Part shown: positions 40,442-50,009 of the stretch, in pieces
How the letters are laid out: every line of letters begins with the position of its first letter
How positions within the stretch are numbered: position 1 is the stretch's first letter
Source: Pseudomonas putida
GTDB lineage: Bacteria; Pseudomonadota; Gammaproteobacteria; Pseudomonadales; Pseudomonadaceae
Direction: 5' to 3'
DNA: 64,000 nucleotides
Assembly: GCF_002741075.1 (NCBI RefSeq)
Contig: NZ_CP016634.1
Coordinates: forward strand, 2,836,501-2,900,500
Program-made: the position numbers and the translations under genes
Notes under the pieces: generated by a model
Seen by the model: the letters and a program-made list of their open reading frames with translations, nothing else
Database searches by the model: none
Told to the model about the DNA's origin: nothing

Positions 40442-41655
40442 CAGCCAGTCACCCTTTCCGGAACCGGTTTGGTCTTCTCAAGCCTTGTGTAGAACGGCAT
40501 CAGCAGGAAGTAGGCGAAATACAGCACGGTGCAGACCTGCGACAGCAAGGTCCGACCCGGCGTAGGCGCCAGTACGCCCAGCACACCGAGAATCACGAAG
40601 GCAATGCAGAACACCACCAGGAACACTTTGCTCAACCAGCCTTTGTAGCGCATCGAGCGCACAGGGCTGCGGTCCAGCCAGGGCAACACGAACAGCACAG
40701 CGATTGCGGCCCCCATGGCGATCACGCCGAACAATTTGTCAGGGACCGCACGCAAGATCGCGTAGAACGGCGTGAAGTACCAGACCGGCGCGATATGCTC
40801 AGGCGTCTTGAAGGCGTTCGCCTGTTCGAAGTTCGGTTTTTCCAGGAAGTACCCACCCATTTCCGGGAAGAAGAACACCACCGCGCAGAACACGAAGAGG
40901 AACACCACCACACCGACGATATCCTTGACGGTGTAGTACGGATGGAATGGAATGCCGTCGAGCGGAATGCCGTTTTCATCCTTTTTCTTCTTGATGTCGA
41001 CGCCGTCCGGGTTGTTCGAACCCACTTCGTGCAGCGCCAGGATGTGCAACACCACCAGGCCCAGGATCACGATCGGCAGAGCGACCACGTGCAGGGCGAA
41101 GAAGCGGTTCAGGGTGATACCCGAAATCAGGTAGTCGCCGCGGATCCACTGGGTCAGGTCGCCGCCGATCACCGGGATGGCGCCAAACAGCGAGATGATC
41201 ACCTGGGCACCCCAGTAGGACATCTGGCCCCATGGCAGCAGGTAGCCCATGAACGCCTCGGCCATCAGCGCCAGGTAGATCAGCATGCCGAACAGCCAGA
41301 CCAGCTCGCGCGGCTTCTGGTAGGAGCCGTAGAGCAGGCCGCGGAACATGTGCAGATACACCACGATGAAGAACGCCGAGGCACCGGTCGAGTGCAGATA
41401 GCGCAAGATCCAGCCGTATTCGACGTCACGCATGATGTACTCGACCGAGGCAAATGCCTCTTCCGCCGAGGGTGTGAAGCTCATGGTCAACCACACACCG
41501 GTGACGATCTGGTTGACCAGCACCAGCAGCGCCAGGGAGCCGAAGAAGTACAAGAAGTTGAAGTTCTTGGGCGCGTAGTACTTGCTCAGGTGGTCTTCCC
41601 ACATCTTGGTGGCGGGGAAGCGAGCATCAATCCAGTCCATGAACTTGCTCATCAT
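40441..41655 (-). CDS. petB: Cytochrome b of the bc1 complex
   Basis: 404 residues with eight or nine membrane helices. The paired haem-ligand histidines are in helices B and D (HSTGASAFFIVVYLHMFRG and RFFALHVVALPI), and the Qo-site PEW-type motif region is present (VWYFTPFYAILRAVPDK). It oxidises ubiquinol and moves protons. It overlaps petA by four bases; the start is MM, with either ATG possible. Confidence 0.95.
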   Translation of the reverse strand: MMSKFMDWIDARFPATKMWEDHLSKYYAPKNFNFLYFFGSLALLVLVNQIVTGVWLTMSFTPSAEEAFASVEYIMRDVEYGWILRYLHSTGASAFFIVVYLHMFRGLLYGSYQKPRELVWLFGMLIYLALMAEAFMGYLLPWGQMSYWGAQVIISLFGAIPVIGGDLTQWIRGDYLISGITLNRFFALHVVALPIVILGLVVLHILALHEVGSNNPDGVDIKKKKDENGIPLDGIPFHPYYTVKDIVGVVVFLFVFCAVVFFFPEMGGYFLEKPNFEQANAFKTPEHIAPVWYFTPFYAILRAVPDKLFGVIAMGAAIAVLFVLPWLDRSPVRSMRYKGWLSKVFLVVFCIAFVILGVLGVLAPTPGRTLLSQVCTVLYFAYFLLMPFYTRLEKTKPVPERVTG

Positions 41656-42245
41656 GCCTTCTCCTGATCGATGCCGATGACAATGATGTCGTCCGACTCA
41701 TACGAGTGCGGGGGCACTGGCAGGTTGAGAGGTGCCGGTTGCGACTTGTAGACGCGACCAGCCAGGTCATAGTGCGAACCGTGGCAAGGGCAGAAATAGC
41801 CGCCTACCCATTTCGGCCCCAGGTCAGCGGGCGCGACCTCAGGACGGAAGGTCGGCGAACAACCCAAATGGGTGCACAGACCAACAAGGACGAGGATCTC
41901 CGGCTTGATCGAGCGATTCTGCGGGTCGACGTAGGTCGGCTGCACCGAAGCCTTGGATTCGGGATCGGACAAATCTCCGGTGATTTTCTTCAGATTGCCG
42001 AGAATTTCCTCAGTTCGTCGCACGATGAAAACAGGTTGCCCTCGCCACTCAGCCACCATCTGCTGACCTGGCTCGACCTTGGCGATATTGACCTTCACCG
42101 GTGCGCCGGCGGCTTTCGCCTTGGCACTGGGGAACCATGACCCCACGAACGGTACCGCAGCCCCCACTGCCCCCGCTGCGCCTACCACGGATGTGGCGGC
42201 TACGAGGAAGCGGCGCCGGCCTGCGTTGACGCCGTCATTGCTCAT
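41652..42245 (-). CDS. petA: Rieske iron-sulfur protein of the bc1 complex
   Basis: 197 residues. The twin-arginine leader and membrane anchor are at the N-terminus (NAGRRRFLVAATSVVGAA), and the 2Fe-2S ligands are CTHLGC and CPCHGSHYD. It takes electrons from ubiquinol to cytochrome c1. It is the first gene of petABC; its promoter must lie in the 210 bp before the rpsI terminator, but none was clear. Confidence 0.96.
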   Translation of the reverse strand: MSNDGVNAGRRRFLVAATSVVGAAGAVGAAVPFVGSWFPSAKAKAAGAPVKVNIAKVEPGQQMVAEWRGQPVFIVRRTEEILGNLKKITGDLSDPESKASVQPTYVDPQNRSIKPEILVLVGLCTHLGCSPTFRPEVAPADLGPKWVGGYFCPCHGSHYDLAGRVYKSQPAPLNLPVPPHSYESDDIIVIGIDQEKA

Positions 42246-42454
42246 TCAGTCCTCTCCCATCAGCTGCTTTGGCCTGTTGGATCAGGCATCTACTTAGTTG
42301 TGTCTGTGGCACTAAAAGTTGGCCGCAATGGTAAGGAACAAGTCCACACACTGACAAGGTGATTACCCCCCAGGCGGGCTGCAACCCTCGCTTTGCTTGA
42401 TCTGCGTCTATGCGGCAAGTTGTCACTGACATGCTGACAGGTTAGTTCAAGACA

Positions 42455-42495
42455 TAAAAAAAGCCCGGTTCCATAAACGGAACCGGGCTTTTTTT
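42455..42495 (-). terminator. Rho-independent terminator of rplM-rpsI
   Basis: An 11-bp stem AGCCCGGTTCC/GGAACCGGGCT with a six-base loop, followed on the minus strand by seven T residues. Confidence 0.92.
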
Positions 42496-42512
42496 CGACT
42501 GCCGAAGCGGTA

Positions 42513-42905
42513 TTAACGCTTGGAGTACTGAGGACGCTTACGCGCTTTACGCAGACCCACTTTCTTACGCTCGACTTCACGAGCATCGCGGGTGACGTAG
42601 CCAGCACGACGCAGAGCGCCACGCAGGGATTCGTCGTAGTCCATCAGAGCACGGGTGATACCGTGACGGATCGCACCGGCTTGACCGCTGACACCACCAC
42701 CGGAAACGGTGACGTAGATGTCGAACTTCTCAACGGTCTCGGTCAGCTCCAGCGGCTGGCGAACAACCATGCGAGCGGTTTCGCGACCGAAGAACACGTC
42801 CAGAGAACGGTTGTTGATGGAAATGTTACCAGTGCCCGGACGCAGGAAAACGCGAGCGGTTGCGGTCTTGCGACGGCCAGTGCCGTAATTTTGAGTCGCC
42901 GACAT
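42513..42905 (-). CDS. rpsI: 30S ribosomal protein S9
   Basis: 130 residues, typical S9: [20 protein letters not shown] at the start, [19 protein letters not shown] in the middle and the basic C-terminal tail [12 protein letters not shown] that reaches P-site tRNA. It lies 14 bp after rplM in the usual operon. Confidence 0.98.
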   Translation of the reverse strand: MSATQNYGTGRRKTATARVFLRPGTGNISINNRSLDVFFGRETARMVVRQPLELTETVEKFDIYVTVSGGGVSGQAGAIRHGITRALMDYDESLRGALRRAGYVTRDAREVERKKVGLRKARKRPQYSKR

Positions 42906-42919
42906 AATGAACTATCCCG

Positions 42920-43348
42920 TTAGATCTTCAGTTCTTGAGGCTGCTGAGCAGTGTGTGGGTGAGCAGCACCCGCGTACACTTTCAGCTTGCGGTACATGTC
43001 GCGACCCAGCGGGTTCTTCGGCAGCATGCCTTTGACCGCGGTCTCGATGACACGCTCAGGGGCTTTGTCGATCAGCTTCTCGAAGCTGATTTCCTTGATG
43101 CCACCTGGGAAACCGGAGTGGGAGTAGTACATCTTGTCCGAAGTTTTGGCACCAGTAACACGTACCTGCTCGGCGTTGATGACGACGATGTAGTCGCCGG
43201 TGTCAACGTGAGGGGTGTATTCTGGCTTGTGCTTGCCACGCAGACGACGAGCGATTTCGGTAGCCAGACGACCCAGGGTCTGACCAGCGGCGTCAACTAC
43301 GTACCAGTCGCGCTTTACTGTTTCCGGTTTAGCAGTAAAAGTTTTCAT
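42920..43348 (-). CDS. rplM: 50S ribosomal protein L13
   Basis: 142 residues, full-length L13: [40 protein letters not shown] and [19 protein letters not shown]. It is the first gene of rplM-rpsI with its own sigma70-like promoter. Confidence 0.98.
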   Translation of the reverse strand: MKTFTAKPETVKRDWYVVDAAGQTLGRLATEIARRLRGKHKPEYTPHVDTGDYIVVINAEQVRVTGAKTSDKMYYSHSGFPGGIKEISFEKLIDKAPERVIETAVKGMLPKNPLGRDMYRKLKVYAGAAHPHTAQQPQELKI

Positions 43349-43391
43349 TCTCTAAAGCCTCAGAGGCCGCCCAGCGAAAAATAGACGGCGA

Positions 43392-43420
43392 ATCTTACTG
43401 GATAGTGCACAGCTTGCCAA
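43392..43420 (-). promoter_or_regulatory. rplM-rpsI promoter
   Basis: On the minus strand TTGGCA (43415-43420), a 17-bp spacer and TAAGAT (43392-43397), 43 bp before the rplM ATG. Confidence 0.65.
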
Positions 43421-43603
43421 GGGCAAGCGCGCAGCCGCACACGGACGCTATTGGGGGCTCGGGTCGGCGCGTCCAATGTTCGACAAGGGTTCCTCCTGCA
43501 TGGTGGTGCATCACTTCCGCCACACGGAGAGGGGCAGAATTATCCAGATTGCAGAAAAAAATTCAACCTGATTTGATGGTTCGATTTGCAGGAGACGATG
43601 CCC

Positions 43604-44644
43604 ATGCAATATCGCCAACTCGGCCGAACCGACCTTGATGTCAGCGCCCTGTGCCTGGGCACCATGACCTGGGGCGAACAGAATGACGAGACCCAGGCCT
43701 TCGCCCAGATCGCACTGGCCAAGGCCAGCGGGGTCAACTTCATCGACACGGCAGAGATGTATCCTGTGCCGCCACGCCCGGAAACCTACGCCGCCACCGA
43801 GCGCATCATCGGCAACTGGTTCCGCCGCCATGGCGATCGCGACGACTGGATCCTGGCAAGCAAGGTCGCAGGCCCTGGCAATGGCATCAGCCACATCCGC
43901 GACGGCCAGCTCAAGCACAACCGCCAGCACATCGTCGCCGCACTGGAAGACAGCCTGCGGCGCCTGCACACAGACCGCATCGACCTCTACCAATTGCACT
44001 GGCCCGAGCGCAGTACCAATTTCTTCGGCAAGCTGGGCTACCAGCACCTGCCCCATGATCTGTTCACGCCGTTGGAAGAAACCCTCGAGGTGCTCGATGA
44101 GCAGGTACGCGCAGGCAAGATCCGCCATATCGGCCTGTCCAACGAAACGCCATGGGGCACCATGAAGTTCCTGCACCTGGCCGAGACCCGTGGCTGGCCG
44201 CGGGCCGTGTCGATCCAGAATCCCTACAACCTGCTCAACCGCAGCTTCGAGGTGGGCCTGGCGGAAGTGGCGATCCGTGAGCAGTGCGGTTTGCTGGCCT
44301 ATTCTCCCCTGGCCTTCGGCATGCTCTCGGGCAAATACGAGGACGGCGCACGGCCAGCGCACGCACGCCTGACGCTGTTCAGCCGCTTCTCCCGCTACTC
44401 CAATCCGCAGACGGTTTCCGCCTGCAGCCGCTACGTGCAGCTGGCTCGCCAGCATGGCCTGGACCCTGCGCAGATGGCCTTGGCCTTCGTCACCCGCCAG
44501 CCGTTCGTGACCAGCAACATCATGGGCGCCACCAGCGTGGAGCAATTGCAAAGCAACCTGGACAGCCAGGCCTTGACCCTCAGCGACGAGTTGCTCGCAG
44601 CCATCGAGGCGATCCATCAGGACCAGCCCAACCCGGCGCCTTGA
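43604..44644 (+). CDS. tas: Tas-type NADP(H)-dependent aldo/keto reductase
   Basis: 346 residues, the length of E. coli Tas. Aldo-keto barrel with FIDTAEMYPVPPRPETY (catalytic Asp/Tyr region), ILASKVAGPG (catalytic Lys), DLYQLHWPERSTNFFG and late NADPH-binding NIMGATSVEQLQSNLD. The natural substrate is unknown. GGAG lies 9 nt before the ATG at 43604; ATGs 6 and 18 bp upstream give poorer spacing. Confidence 0.88.
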   Translation: MQYRQLGRTDLDVSALCLGTMTWGEQNDETQAFAQIALAKASGVNFIDTAEMYPVPPRPETYAATERIIGNWFRRHGDRDDWILASKVAGPGNGISHIRDGQLKHNRQHIVAALEDSLRRLHTDRIDLYQLHWPERSTNFFGKLGYQHLPHDLFTPLEETLEVLDEQVRAGKIRHIGLSNETPWGTMKFLHLAETRGWPRAVSIQNPYNLLNRSFEVGLAEVAIREQCGLLAYSPLAFGMLSGKYEDGARPAHARLTLFSRFSRYSNPQTVSACSRYVQLARQHGLDPAQMALAFVTRQPFVTSNIMGATSVEQLQSNLDSQALTLSDELLAAIEAIHQDQPNPAP

Positions 44645-44672
44645 ACGCAGTCCGGCACATCCCCTGGCGGAC

Positions 44673-44720
44673 AAACCCACCTCCACAGCGTCGCGTACTT
44701 TTCTGTGGACGTGGGCTTTT
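44673..44720 (+). terminator. Hairpin after the aldo/keto reductase gene
   Basis: AAACCCACCTCCACAG and CTGTGGACGTGGGCTTTT form an imperfect 16-bp stem ending in TTTT, 28 bp beyond the stop. It may be a decayed REP used as a terminator. Confidence 0.5.
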
Positions 44721-44815
44721 CACAAGTGGATCCAACTGGCGTTGGCGGGGTAGACACAACTACCAAAAAATAAGACGATCCAGCCGGTGATTGACCACTC
44801 TACCCTATAAGAACA

Positions 44816-45820
44816 ATGACAATGATGTTTACCCAACCCTCCGCGTCGTTGCGGCGCGTCAGCATCCTGGCCATTGACAAGGTGTTCGCTTCGACCCTCA
44901 TGCAAGCCAAGGATTTCTTCCACCTGGCCAGCCTGCGCTACAGCAAGCAATTGGGCCTGGGGCTGCAACCGATGTTCGAGATCTGCCTGGTGAGCCCGGA
45001 CGGCAAGCCTGTGGACAGTTTCAGCAATGTTCAGGTCCCGGTCGACAGCGGTCTGGTCGATGCCGACGTGATCATCCTCCCGGCGTTCTGGGAAGACTTC
45101 GACAACCTCCAACAACGCTACCCCCAGGTCCTGCCCTGGCTACGCGAGCAACATGCCCGCGGTGCGGTTCTGTGCGGCGAGGCCAGCGGCGTGTTCTGGC
45201 TGGCCGAGGCAGGCCTGCTCGATGGCAAGGAGGCGACCACCTACTGGCGGTTCTTCAACAGCTTCGCCGAGCGCTTCCCCAATGTCCGACTGAACCAGGA
45301 CAAACACCTGACTGACGCCGACAACCTGTACTGCGCAGGCGGCACCACGTCGGCGTGCGACCTGTACATCTATCTGATCGAGCGTTTCTGTGGTCCCAAC
45401 GTCGCCCGTGCCGTGGCCCGCGACATCCTCTACGAAGTGCAGCGCAGCTACACTCCCGGGCGCATGGGCTTTGGCGGACAGAAGCTGCACCAGGACCTGA
45501 TCATCCTGCAGATCCAGCACTGGCTGGAGGAGCACTTCGCCGACAAGTTCCGCTTCGAAGACGTGGCGCGCAATCACGGCATGAGCATCCGCAACTTCAT
45601 GCGCCGTTTCCAGAGCGCGACAGGTGACAAACCCCTGCACTACCTGCAACGCCTGCGCATCGAGACCGCCAAGGGGCTCTTGTCGAGCACGCGCAAGAGC
45701 ATCAAGACCATCAGCTATGAAGTGGGCTACGACGACGCCAGCTTCTTTGCCCGGCTGTTCCGCCAACACACCGAACTGTCACCGAACCAGTATCGACAGC
45801 AGTTCGTGCAGGAAGCCTGA
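44816..45820 (+). CDS. GlxA-family (DJ-1/PfpI + AraC) transcriptional regulator
   Basis: 334 residues. Residues of about 10-190 are a class I glutamine amidotransferase-like (DJ-1/PfpI) domain with VILPAFWEDF and the elbow GAVLCGEASGVFWLAEAG. Residues of about 215-330 are an AraC domain with two helix-turn-helix motifs (FRFEDVARNHGMSIRNFMRR; SIKTISYEVGYDDASFFARL). The family often controls carnitine, arginine or choline catabolism, but the effector here is unknown. No obvious target is adjacent apart from the upstream reductase. Confidence 0.85.
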   Translation: MTMMFTQPSASLRRVSILAIDKVFASTLMQAKDFFHLASLRYSKQLGLGLQPMFEICLVSPDGKPVDSFSNVQVPVDSGLVDADVIILPAFWEDFDNLQQRYPQVLPWLREQHARGAVLCGEASGVFWLAEAGLLDGKEATTYWRFFNSFAERFPNVRLNQDKHLTDADNLYCAGGTTSACDLYIYLIERFCGPNVARAVARDILYEVQRSYTPGRMGFGGQKLHQDLIILQIQHWLEEHFADKFRFEDVARNHGMSIRNFMRRFQSATGDKPLHYLQRLRIETAKGLLSSTRKSIKTISYEVGYDDASFFARLFRQHTELSPNQYRQQFVQEA

Positions 45821-45857
45821 ATACAGGAAACCCGCGCCCACAGGACCGGCGATGATC

Positions 45858-45885
45858 CTTGTGGGAGCGGGTTTACCCGCGAAGA
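45858..45885. repeat. Single REP element
   Basis: CCTTGTGGGAGCGGGTTTAC and CCGCGAAG, the consensus P. putida REP, between convergent genes. Confidence 0.75.
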
Positions 45886-45969
45886 GAACGCCGCGAAAAG
45901 ACAGTTGCTCCAAGAGGAGCAAAGATCCAATCGACGTTAGGCTCTGTACGAAAAGCCTTGATACAGACC

Positions 45970-47064
45970 CTAGGGCTTGTGCGCCCGCGCCAGGAACTCG
46001 TGGGACTGCATCTCCAGCAAACGGCTCAGCGTGCGCTGGAACTCGAAGCTCAGACGGCCACCGGTATACAGGTCCTTGAGCTCGACCTCGGCGGAGATGA
46101 TCAGCTTGACGTTACGGTCGTAGAACTCGTCGACCATGTTGATGAAGCGTCGGGCGATGTCATCTGTGGTCACGCCCATCTGCTCGACATTACTCAGCAA
46201 CACGGCATGGAAGATCTTGCCCAGTTCGATGTAATCGTTCTGGCTGCGCGGGCCATCGCACAAGGCGCGGAAGTCGAACCAGGCGACGTCATCGCACGTG
46301 CGGATCGCTTGGATTTCGCGGTTCTCGATCACCAGCACGTCGTTTTCCACAGCCTGGGTGCACTCGGGCGTCAAGGCGCGGAAGCTCTGGCGCAGGCTCT
46401 CGTGGGCGGCATCATCGAGCGGGAAGTGATACAGCTCGGCCTGCTCCAGGTGACGCAGGCGATAGTCGACCCCGCTGTCGACGTTGACCACTTCGGTGTT
46501 CTGTTTGATCAGCGCGATGGCCGGCAGGAAGCGCGCACGCTGCAGGCCATCCTTGTACAGGCCGTCGGGGACAATGTTCGAAGTCGCCACCAGGGTCACG
46601 CCATTCTTGAACAGCTCTTCCATCAAGGTGCCGAGGATCATCGCATCGGTGATGTCGGAGACGAAGAATTCGTCGAAGCAAATCACCTTGGCTTCGTCGG
46701 AAAAACGCTTGGCGATGATAGTGAGCGGGTTCTTCTCACCCTTGAGGGTCTTCATCTCCTCGTGCACACGCTTCATGAAGCGGTGGAAGTGCGTGCGCAT
46801 CTTCTGCTTGAACGGCAGCGCCTCGAAGAAGGTGTCGACCAGGTAGGTCTTGCCGCGACCCACGCCACCCCAGAAATACAAGCCCTTGACCGGTGCCTGC
46901 TCCTTCCTGCCGAACAGCTTGCCGAACACGCCGGGCTTGTTGTTCTGCGCCGCCAGCAGGTCGTCGTACAGGCGCTGCAGGTGACGCACCGCAGTTTCCT
47001 GCGCCGCATCATGGAAGAAGTCGGGACGTTTCAGATCTGCTTGATATCGTTCGAGGGGCGTCAT
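45970..47064 (-). CDS. zapE: Cell division ATPase ZapE (AFG1 family)
   Basis: 364 residues, AFG1-like AAA+ ATPase: Walker A GGVGRGKTYLVDTFFE near residue 67, Walker B VICFDEFFVSDITDAM, sensor segment TLVATSNIVPDGLYKDGLQR. In E. coli ZapE joins the Z ring late in constriction and destabilises FtsZ polymers. The gene stands alone, as in E. coli where it also lies near rplM and petABC-type loci. Confidence 0.92.
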   Translation of the reverse strand: MTPLERYQADLKRPDFFHDAAQETAVRHLQRLYDDLLAAQNNKPGVFGKLFGRKEQAPVKGLYFWGGVGRGKTYLVDTFFEALPFKQKMRTHFHRFMKRVHEEMKTLKGEKNPLTIIAKRFSDEAKVICFDEFFVSDITDAMILGTLMEELFKNGVTLVATSNIVPDGLYKDGLQRARFLPAIALIKQNTEVVNVDSGVDYRLRHLEQAELYHFPLDDAAHESLRQSFRALTPECTQAVENDVLVIENREIQAIRTCDDVAWFDFRALCDGPRSQNDYIELGKIFHAVLLSNVEQMGVTTDDIARRFINMVDEFYDRNVKLIISAEVELKDLYTGGRLSFEFQRTLSRLLEMQSHEFLARAHKP

Positions 47065-47205
47065 GATTCGTTAGCGAGGCAACAAAAAACGGGCCGTCAC
47101 TGTAGCGACAGGCCCGCTTAATGGCAATCATACATACGGCCATTGCACCGCTGGGCTGTGCGCTATCGGTACGCAAGCCCCAATTCGGATTGTCTGTTCC
47201 GACCC

Positions 47206-47253
47206 TTTCGCGGGTGAACCCGCTCTCACAGGTACAGCACATTCACCCGCGAA
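47206..47253. repeat. REP pair (inverted)
   Basis: TTTCGCGGGTGAACCCGCTC and ATTCACCCGCGAA in opposite orientation between trpS and zapE. Apart from this the 217-bp gap holds nothing recognisable. Confidence 0.7.
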
Positions 47254-47281
47254 TGCCGGCGAGAAGCCGGCGCACTTCGCA

Positions 47282-48628
47282 TCAGTCTTGAGGCTGCAAG
47301 GCTGCGCGCAGGCTCTCGATGGCCGCGTCACGGGCCTCGCCGGTCTGGAACTGCGGCCCATCGGCAACCTGCTCGCCGTTCAGCCAGAGCGAGAAGCCCA
47401 GGCCTTCGACACGCACATCCGCCTCCCCCCCCTGCTGCAACTGCTTGCTCACGGCGCCTGCGCTCTTGCCGTCGGCGAAGCTGCGCGAGAGCAGCAGTTG
47501 TTCGCCATCGGCGGCCAACAGGCGGAAGCGGAAGCTGCCGTCGTCGTCGCGGAAACTAATGAAACGCGCAGTCTTGGCAGCTTTCTTCTTCACTTCGGCG
47601 CTGGCCTGGACGCTGGTGCGGAACGAACGCAGGCCTACCGCCTCGCGCAGTTGCTCGAGGAACGGCGTGGCGATCTTGCGGGCCTTGGCGGCACCCGCCA
47701 GGAGAATGTCTTCCAGGTCGGATGGGCGCGAAATCAATTGGTGGTAGTGCTCACGCTTTTCGGCCAACTGGCCGTCGAGCAACTGGAACAGACGCTGCTT
47801 GGCCTCCCCCCAACCCAGGCCCTGCAACAGCTCTTCCCGGAATTCGGCCGACTGCGCGGGCGTGGCGAAGGCCTGGAACAGGGTGAACAGGTGCGAGTTG
47901 TCCGCATCTTTCGGCTCGCCCGGCGCGCGGGAGTCGGTGACGATGCGCGAGATCGCGTCTTTCATGTCCTTGGCGCTGGTGAACAGCGGGATGGTGTTGT
48001 CGTAGCTCTTGGACATCTTGCGACCGTCCAGACCCGGCAGCGTCGCCACGGTTTCCTCGATCACCGCCTCCGGCAGGGTGAAGAAGTCCTTGCCCTGGCC
48101 GAACAGGTGGTTGAAGCGCTGGCCGATGTCGCGAGCCATCTCCACGTGCTGGATCTGGTCACGGCCGACCGGCACCTTGTGGGCGTTGAACATCAGGATG
48201 TCCGCGGCCATCAGCACCGGATAGCTGAACAGGCCCATGGTGACGCCGGCGTCCGGGTCTTCGCCGGCTTCGACGTTCTTGTCCACCGAGGCCTTGTAGG
48301 CGTGGGCGCGGTTGAGCAGGCCCTTGGCGGCGACGCAGGTCAAAAGCCAGGTCAGCTCAGGGATCTCAGGGATGTCGGACTGGCGATAGAAGGTGACCTT
48401 GTCCGGATCCAGGCCACCGGCCAGCCAGGTGGCGGCGATCTCCAGGCGCGAACGCTGGATGCGCTGTGGATCGTCGCATTTGATCAAGGCGTGATAGTCG
48501 GCCAGGAAGTAGAACGAGTCGGCACCGGGCTGCTGGCTGGCGACGATCGCAGGGCGGATGGCGCCGGCGTAGTTGCCCAGGTGCGGGGTGCCGGTGGTGG
48601 TGATACCGGTGAGAATGCGCGTAGTCAT
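47282..48628 (-). CDS. trpS: Tryptophanyl-tRNA synthetase, extended form
   Basis: 448 residues, about 110 longer than the compact bacterial enzyme. The class I signature [13 protein letters not shown] (HIGH equivalent) is at residues 12-24, and [10 protein letters not shown] (KMSKS) is near residue 202. After the anticodon-binding helices there is a C-terminal extension (from about 335: [20 protein letters not shown] ... [15 protein letters not shown]) of unknown role that is usual in pseudomonads. It charges tRNA-Trp. It lies 25 bp after the hydrolase gene on the same strand. Confidence 0.95.
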   Translation of the reverse strand: MTTRILTGITTTGTPHLGNYAGAIRPAIVASQQPGADSFYFLADYHALIKCDDPQRIQRSRLEIAATWLAGGLDPDKVTFYRQSDIPEIPELTWLLTCVAAKGLLNRAHAYKASVDKNVEAGEDPDAGVTMGLFSYPVLMAADILMFNAHKVPVGRDQIQHVEMARDIGQRFNHLFGQGKDFFTLPEAVIEETVATLPGLDGRKMSKSYDNTIPLFTSAKDMKDAISRIVTDSRAPGEPKDADNSHLFTLFQAFATPAQSAEFREELLQGLGWGEAKQRLFQLLDGQLAEKREHYHQLISRPSDLEDILLAGAAKARKIATPFLEQLREAVGLRSFRTSVQASAEVKKKAAKTARFISFRDDDGSFRFRLLAADGEQLLLSRSFADGKSAGAVSKQLQQGGEADVRVEGLGFSLWLNGEQVADGPQFQTGEARDAAIESLRAALQPQD

Positions 48629-48653
48629 GGGTGTTCGCTTGATCAGGCTTGGC

Positions 48654-49289
48654 TCAGTTCGAAAGACGCGGCAGCACCAGATCCTTCAGATCGGTCAGCT
48701 TGCCATGGAAAAAGTGTCCGCATTCTGCCACTTTCAGCAGCTCATGGGGGCGCGGCAGGTTGTCGGACCAGTCATACACCAGTTGGGGATCGACGACCTC
48801 ATCGGTGTCCGGCTGCACCACGGTCAACGGGCAACGCTGGGCCAGCGGGAACTGCTCGCTCAGGCGCATCACCGCCGGGGCGATCATGAACAGGTGCTGC
48901 AACGTCACATCGGCAGCCTCCAGGCGCCCCGCCAGGCTGGCCGCGACGAATCCACCGAAGGAGAAGCCCATCAGCACCAGCGGCAGCTCAGGATGCTTGG
49001 CCCGCAGCCAGGCCGCAGCCGCCTGGGCATCGTCGACTTCACCTGCGCCCATGTCATGGGTGCCGGCGCTCTGGCCCACGCCACGGTAGTTGAAACGCAA
49101 GGTGATGTAACCTGCGTCACGGGCGGTACGCTGCAGGGTCGAGACCACCTTGTTGAGCATGGTGCCACCCTGGACCGGATTGGGATGGCAGATCAGCACC
49201 GCACCACGGGCATCGGCCACATCCAGGTACAAGGCTTCCAGCTGGCCGCATGGGCCATTGATGAACAAGGGGGTTTCGCGGATAAGCAA
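48654..49289 (-). CDS. Small alpha/beta hydrolase
   Basis: 211 residues. The nucleophile elbow [12 protein letters not shown] (Ser in GxSxG, near residue 110), an oxyanion segment [15 protein letters not shown] with the HPNP motif, and a late His in [11 protein letters not shown] fit the dienelactone-hydrolase-like or YfhR/OsmC-like short hydrolases. The catalytic acid is likely Asp in [10 protein letters not shown]. The substrate is unknown. It is divergent from zapG and upstream of trpS. Confidence 0.85.
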   Translation of the reverse strand: MLIRETPLFINGPCGQLEALYLDVADARGAVLICHPNPVQGGTMLNKVVSTLQRTARDAGYITLRFNYRGVGQSAGTHDMGAGEVDDAQAAAAWLRAKHPELPLVLMGFSFGGFVAASLAGRLEAADVTLQHLFMIAPAVMRLSEQFPLAQRCPLTVVQPDTDEVVDPQLVYDWSDNLPRPHELLKVAECGHFFHGKLTDLKDLVLPRLSN

Positions 49290-49424
49290 GGCACTACTCC
49301 GTGACCTCGGTGAAGGTCGACTCGTCTAGCTGAAGAATTCTGTTCTGATTTGCGATCGCTCGCGGTATACAGCGCAGGTCTGAGCCGTTAACGTAAAGCA
49401 AAGCCGTTTATAGAGGAAGGACTC

Positions 49425-49862
49425 GTGGAACTCTCGCTCCTTGTTTGGTTGTTGCCGACCCTGGCCCTCGTCGTCGGCGTGGTGGTGGGCTTCGTCGTTG
49501 CCCGTCTGCTGCCCAACGCAGCGCCCAGCAGCACCCAACGTCAGCTGGATGACATCCAGCAGCGCTTCGATAGCTACCAGAACGAAGTGGTCACCCACTT
49601 CAACAGCACCGCTTCGCTGGTCAAGAAACTGACCCAGAGCTACCAGGACGTCCAGGACCACCTCGCCGACGGTGCCAACCGCCTGGCCCTCGACGACGTG
49701 ACCCGCCAACGCCTGCTGGCCGCCCTGCATTCCGAAGCGGCCCAGGGCCCACGTGATCGCCTGACCCCGCCCAAGGACACCGCCGAAGTGCCTCGCGACT
49801 ACGCGCCGAAGACGCCGAACTCGCCGGGCATGCTCGACGAGAGCTACGGCCTCAAGCGCTGA
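49425..49862 (+). CDS. zapG: YhcB/ZapG family inner-membrane protein (DUF1043)
   Basis: 145 residues from a GTG start with GAGGAAGG 6 nt upstream. One N-terminal membrane helix (VWLLPTLALVVGVVVGFVVA, residues 7-26) is followed by a coiled coil (QLDDIQQRFDSYQNEVVTHF) and a disordered Pro-rich tail. YhcB in E. coli links cell division with envelope growth. A strong terminator follows. Confidence 0.88.
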   Translation: MELSLLVWLLPTLALVVGVVVGFVVARLLPNAAPSSTQRQLDDIQQRFDSYQNEVVTHFNSTASLVKKLTQSYQDVQDHLADGANRLALDDVTRQRLLAALHSEAAQGPRDRLTPPKDTAEVPRDYAPKTPNSPGMLDESYGLKR

Positions 49863-49867
49863 ACATC

Positions 49868-49894
49868 AAAAAGGCCTCGCAAGAGGCCTTTTTT
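49868..49894 (+). terminator. Rho-independent terminator of zapG
   Basis: AAAAAGGCCTC-GCAA-GAGGCCTTTTTT, a 6-bp GC stem extended by A/T pairs; bidirectional in form. Confidence 0.9.
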
Positions 49895-50009
49895 GTGGGC
49901 GTTCGCCAGGGAAGACCTGGGCAATGCCCGTAGGAGCTGGCGAAGCTGCAAAGCAGCCCCAGGATGAAATGAGCTTGCCTTCAACCACAAGCCCTTGCCA
50001 GCCCGCCGC

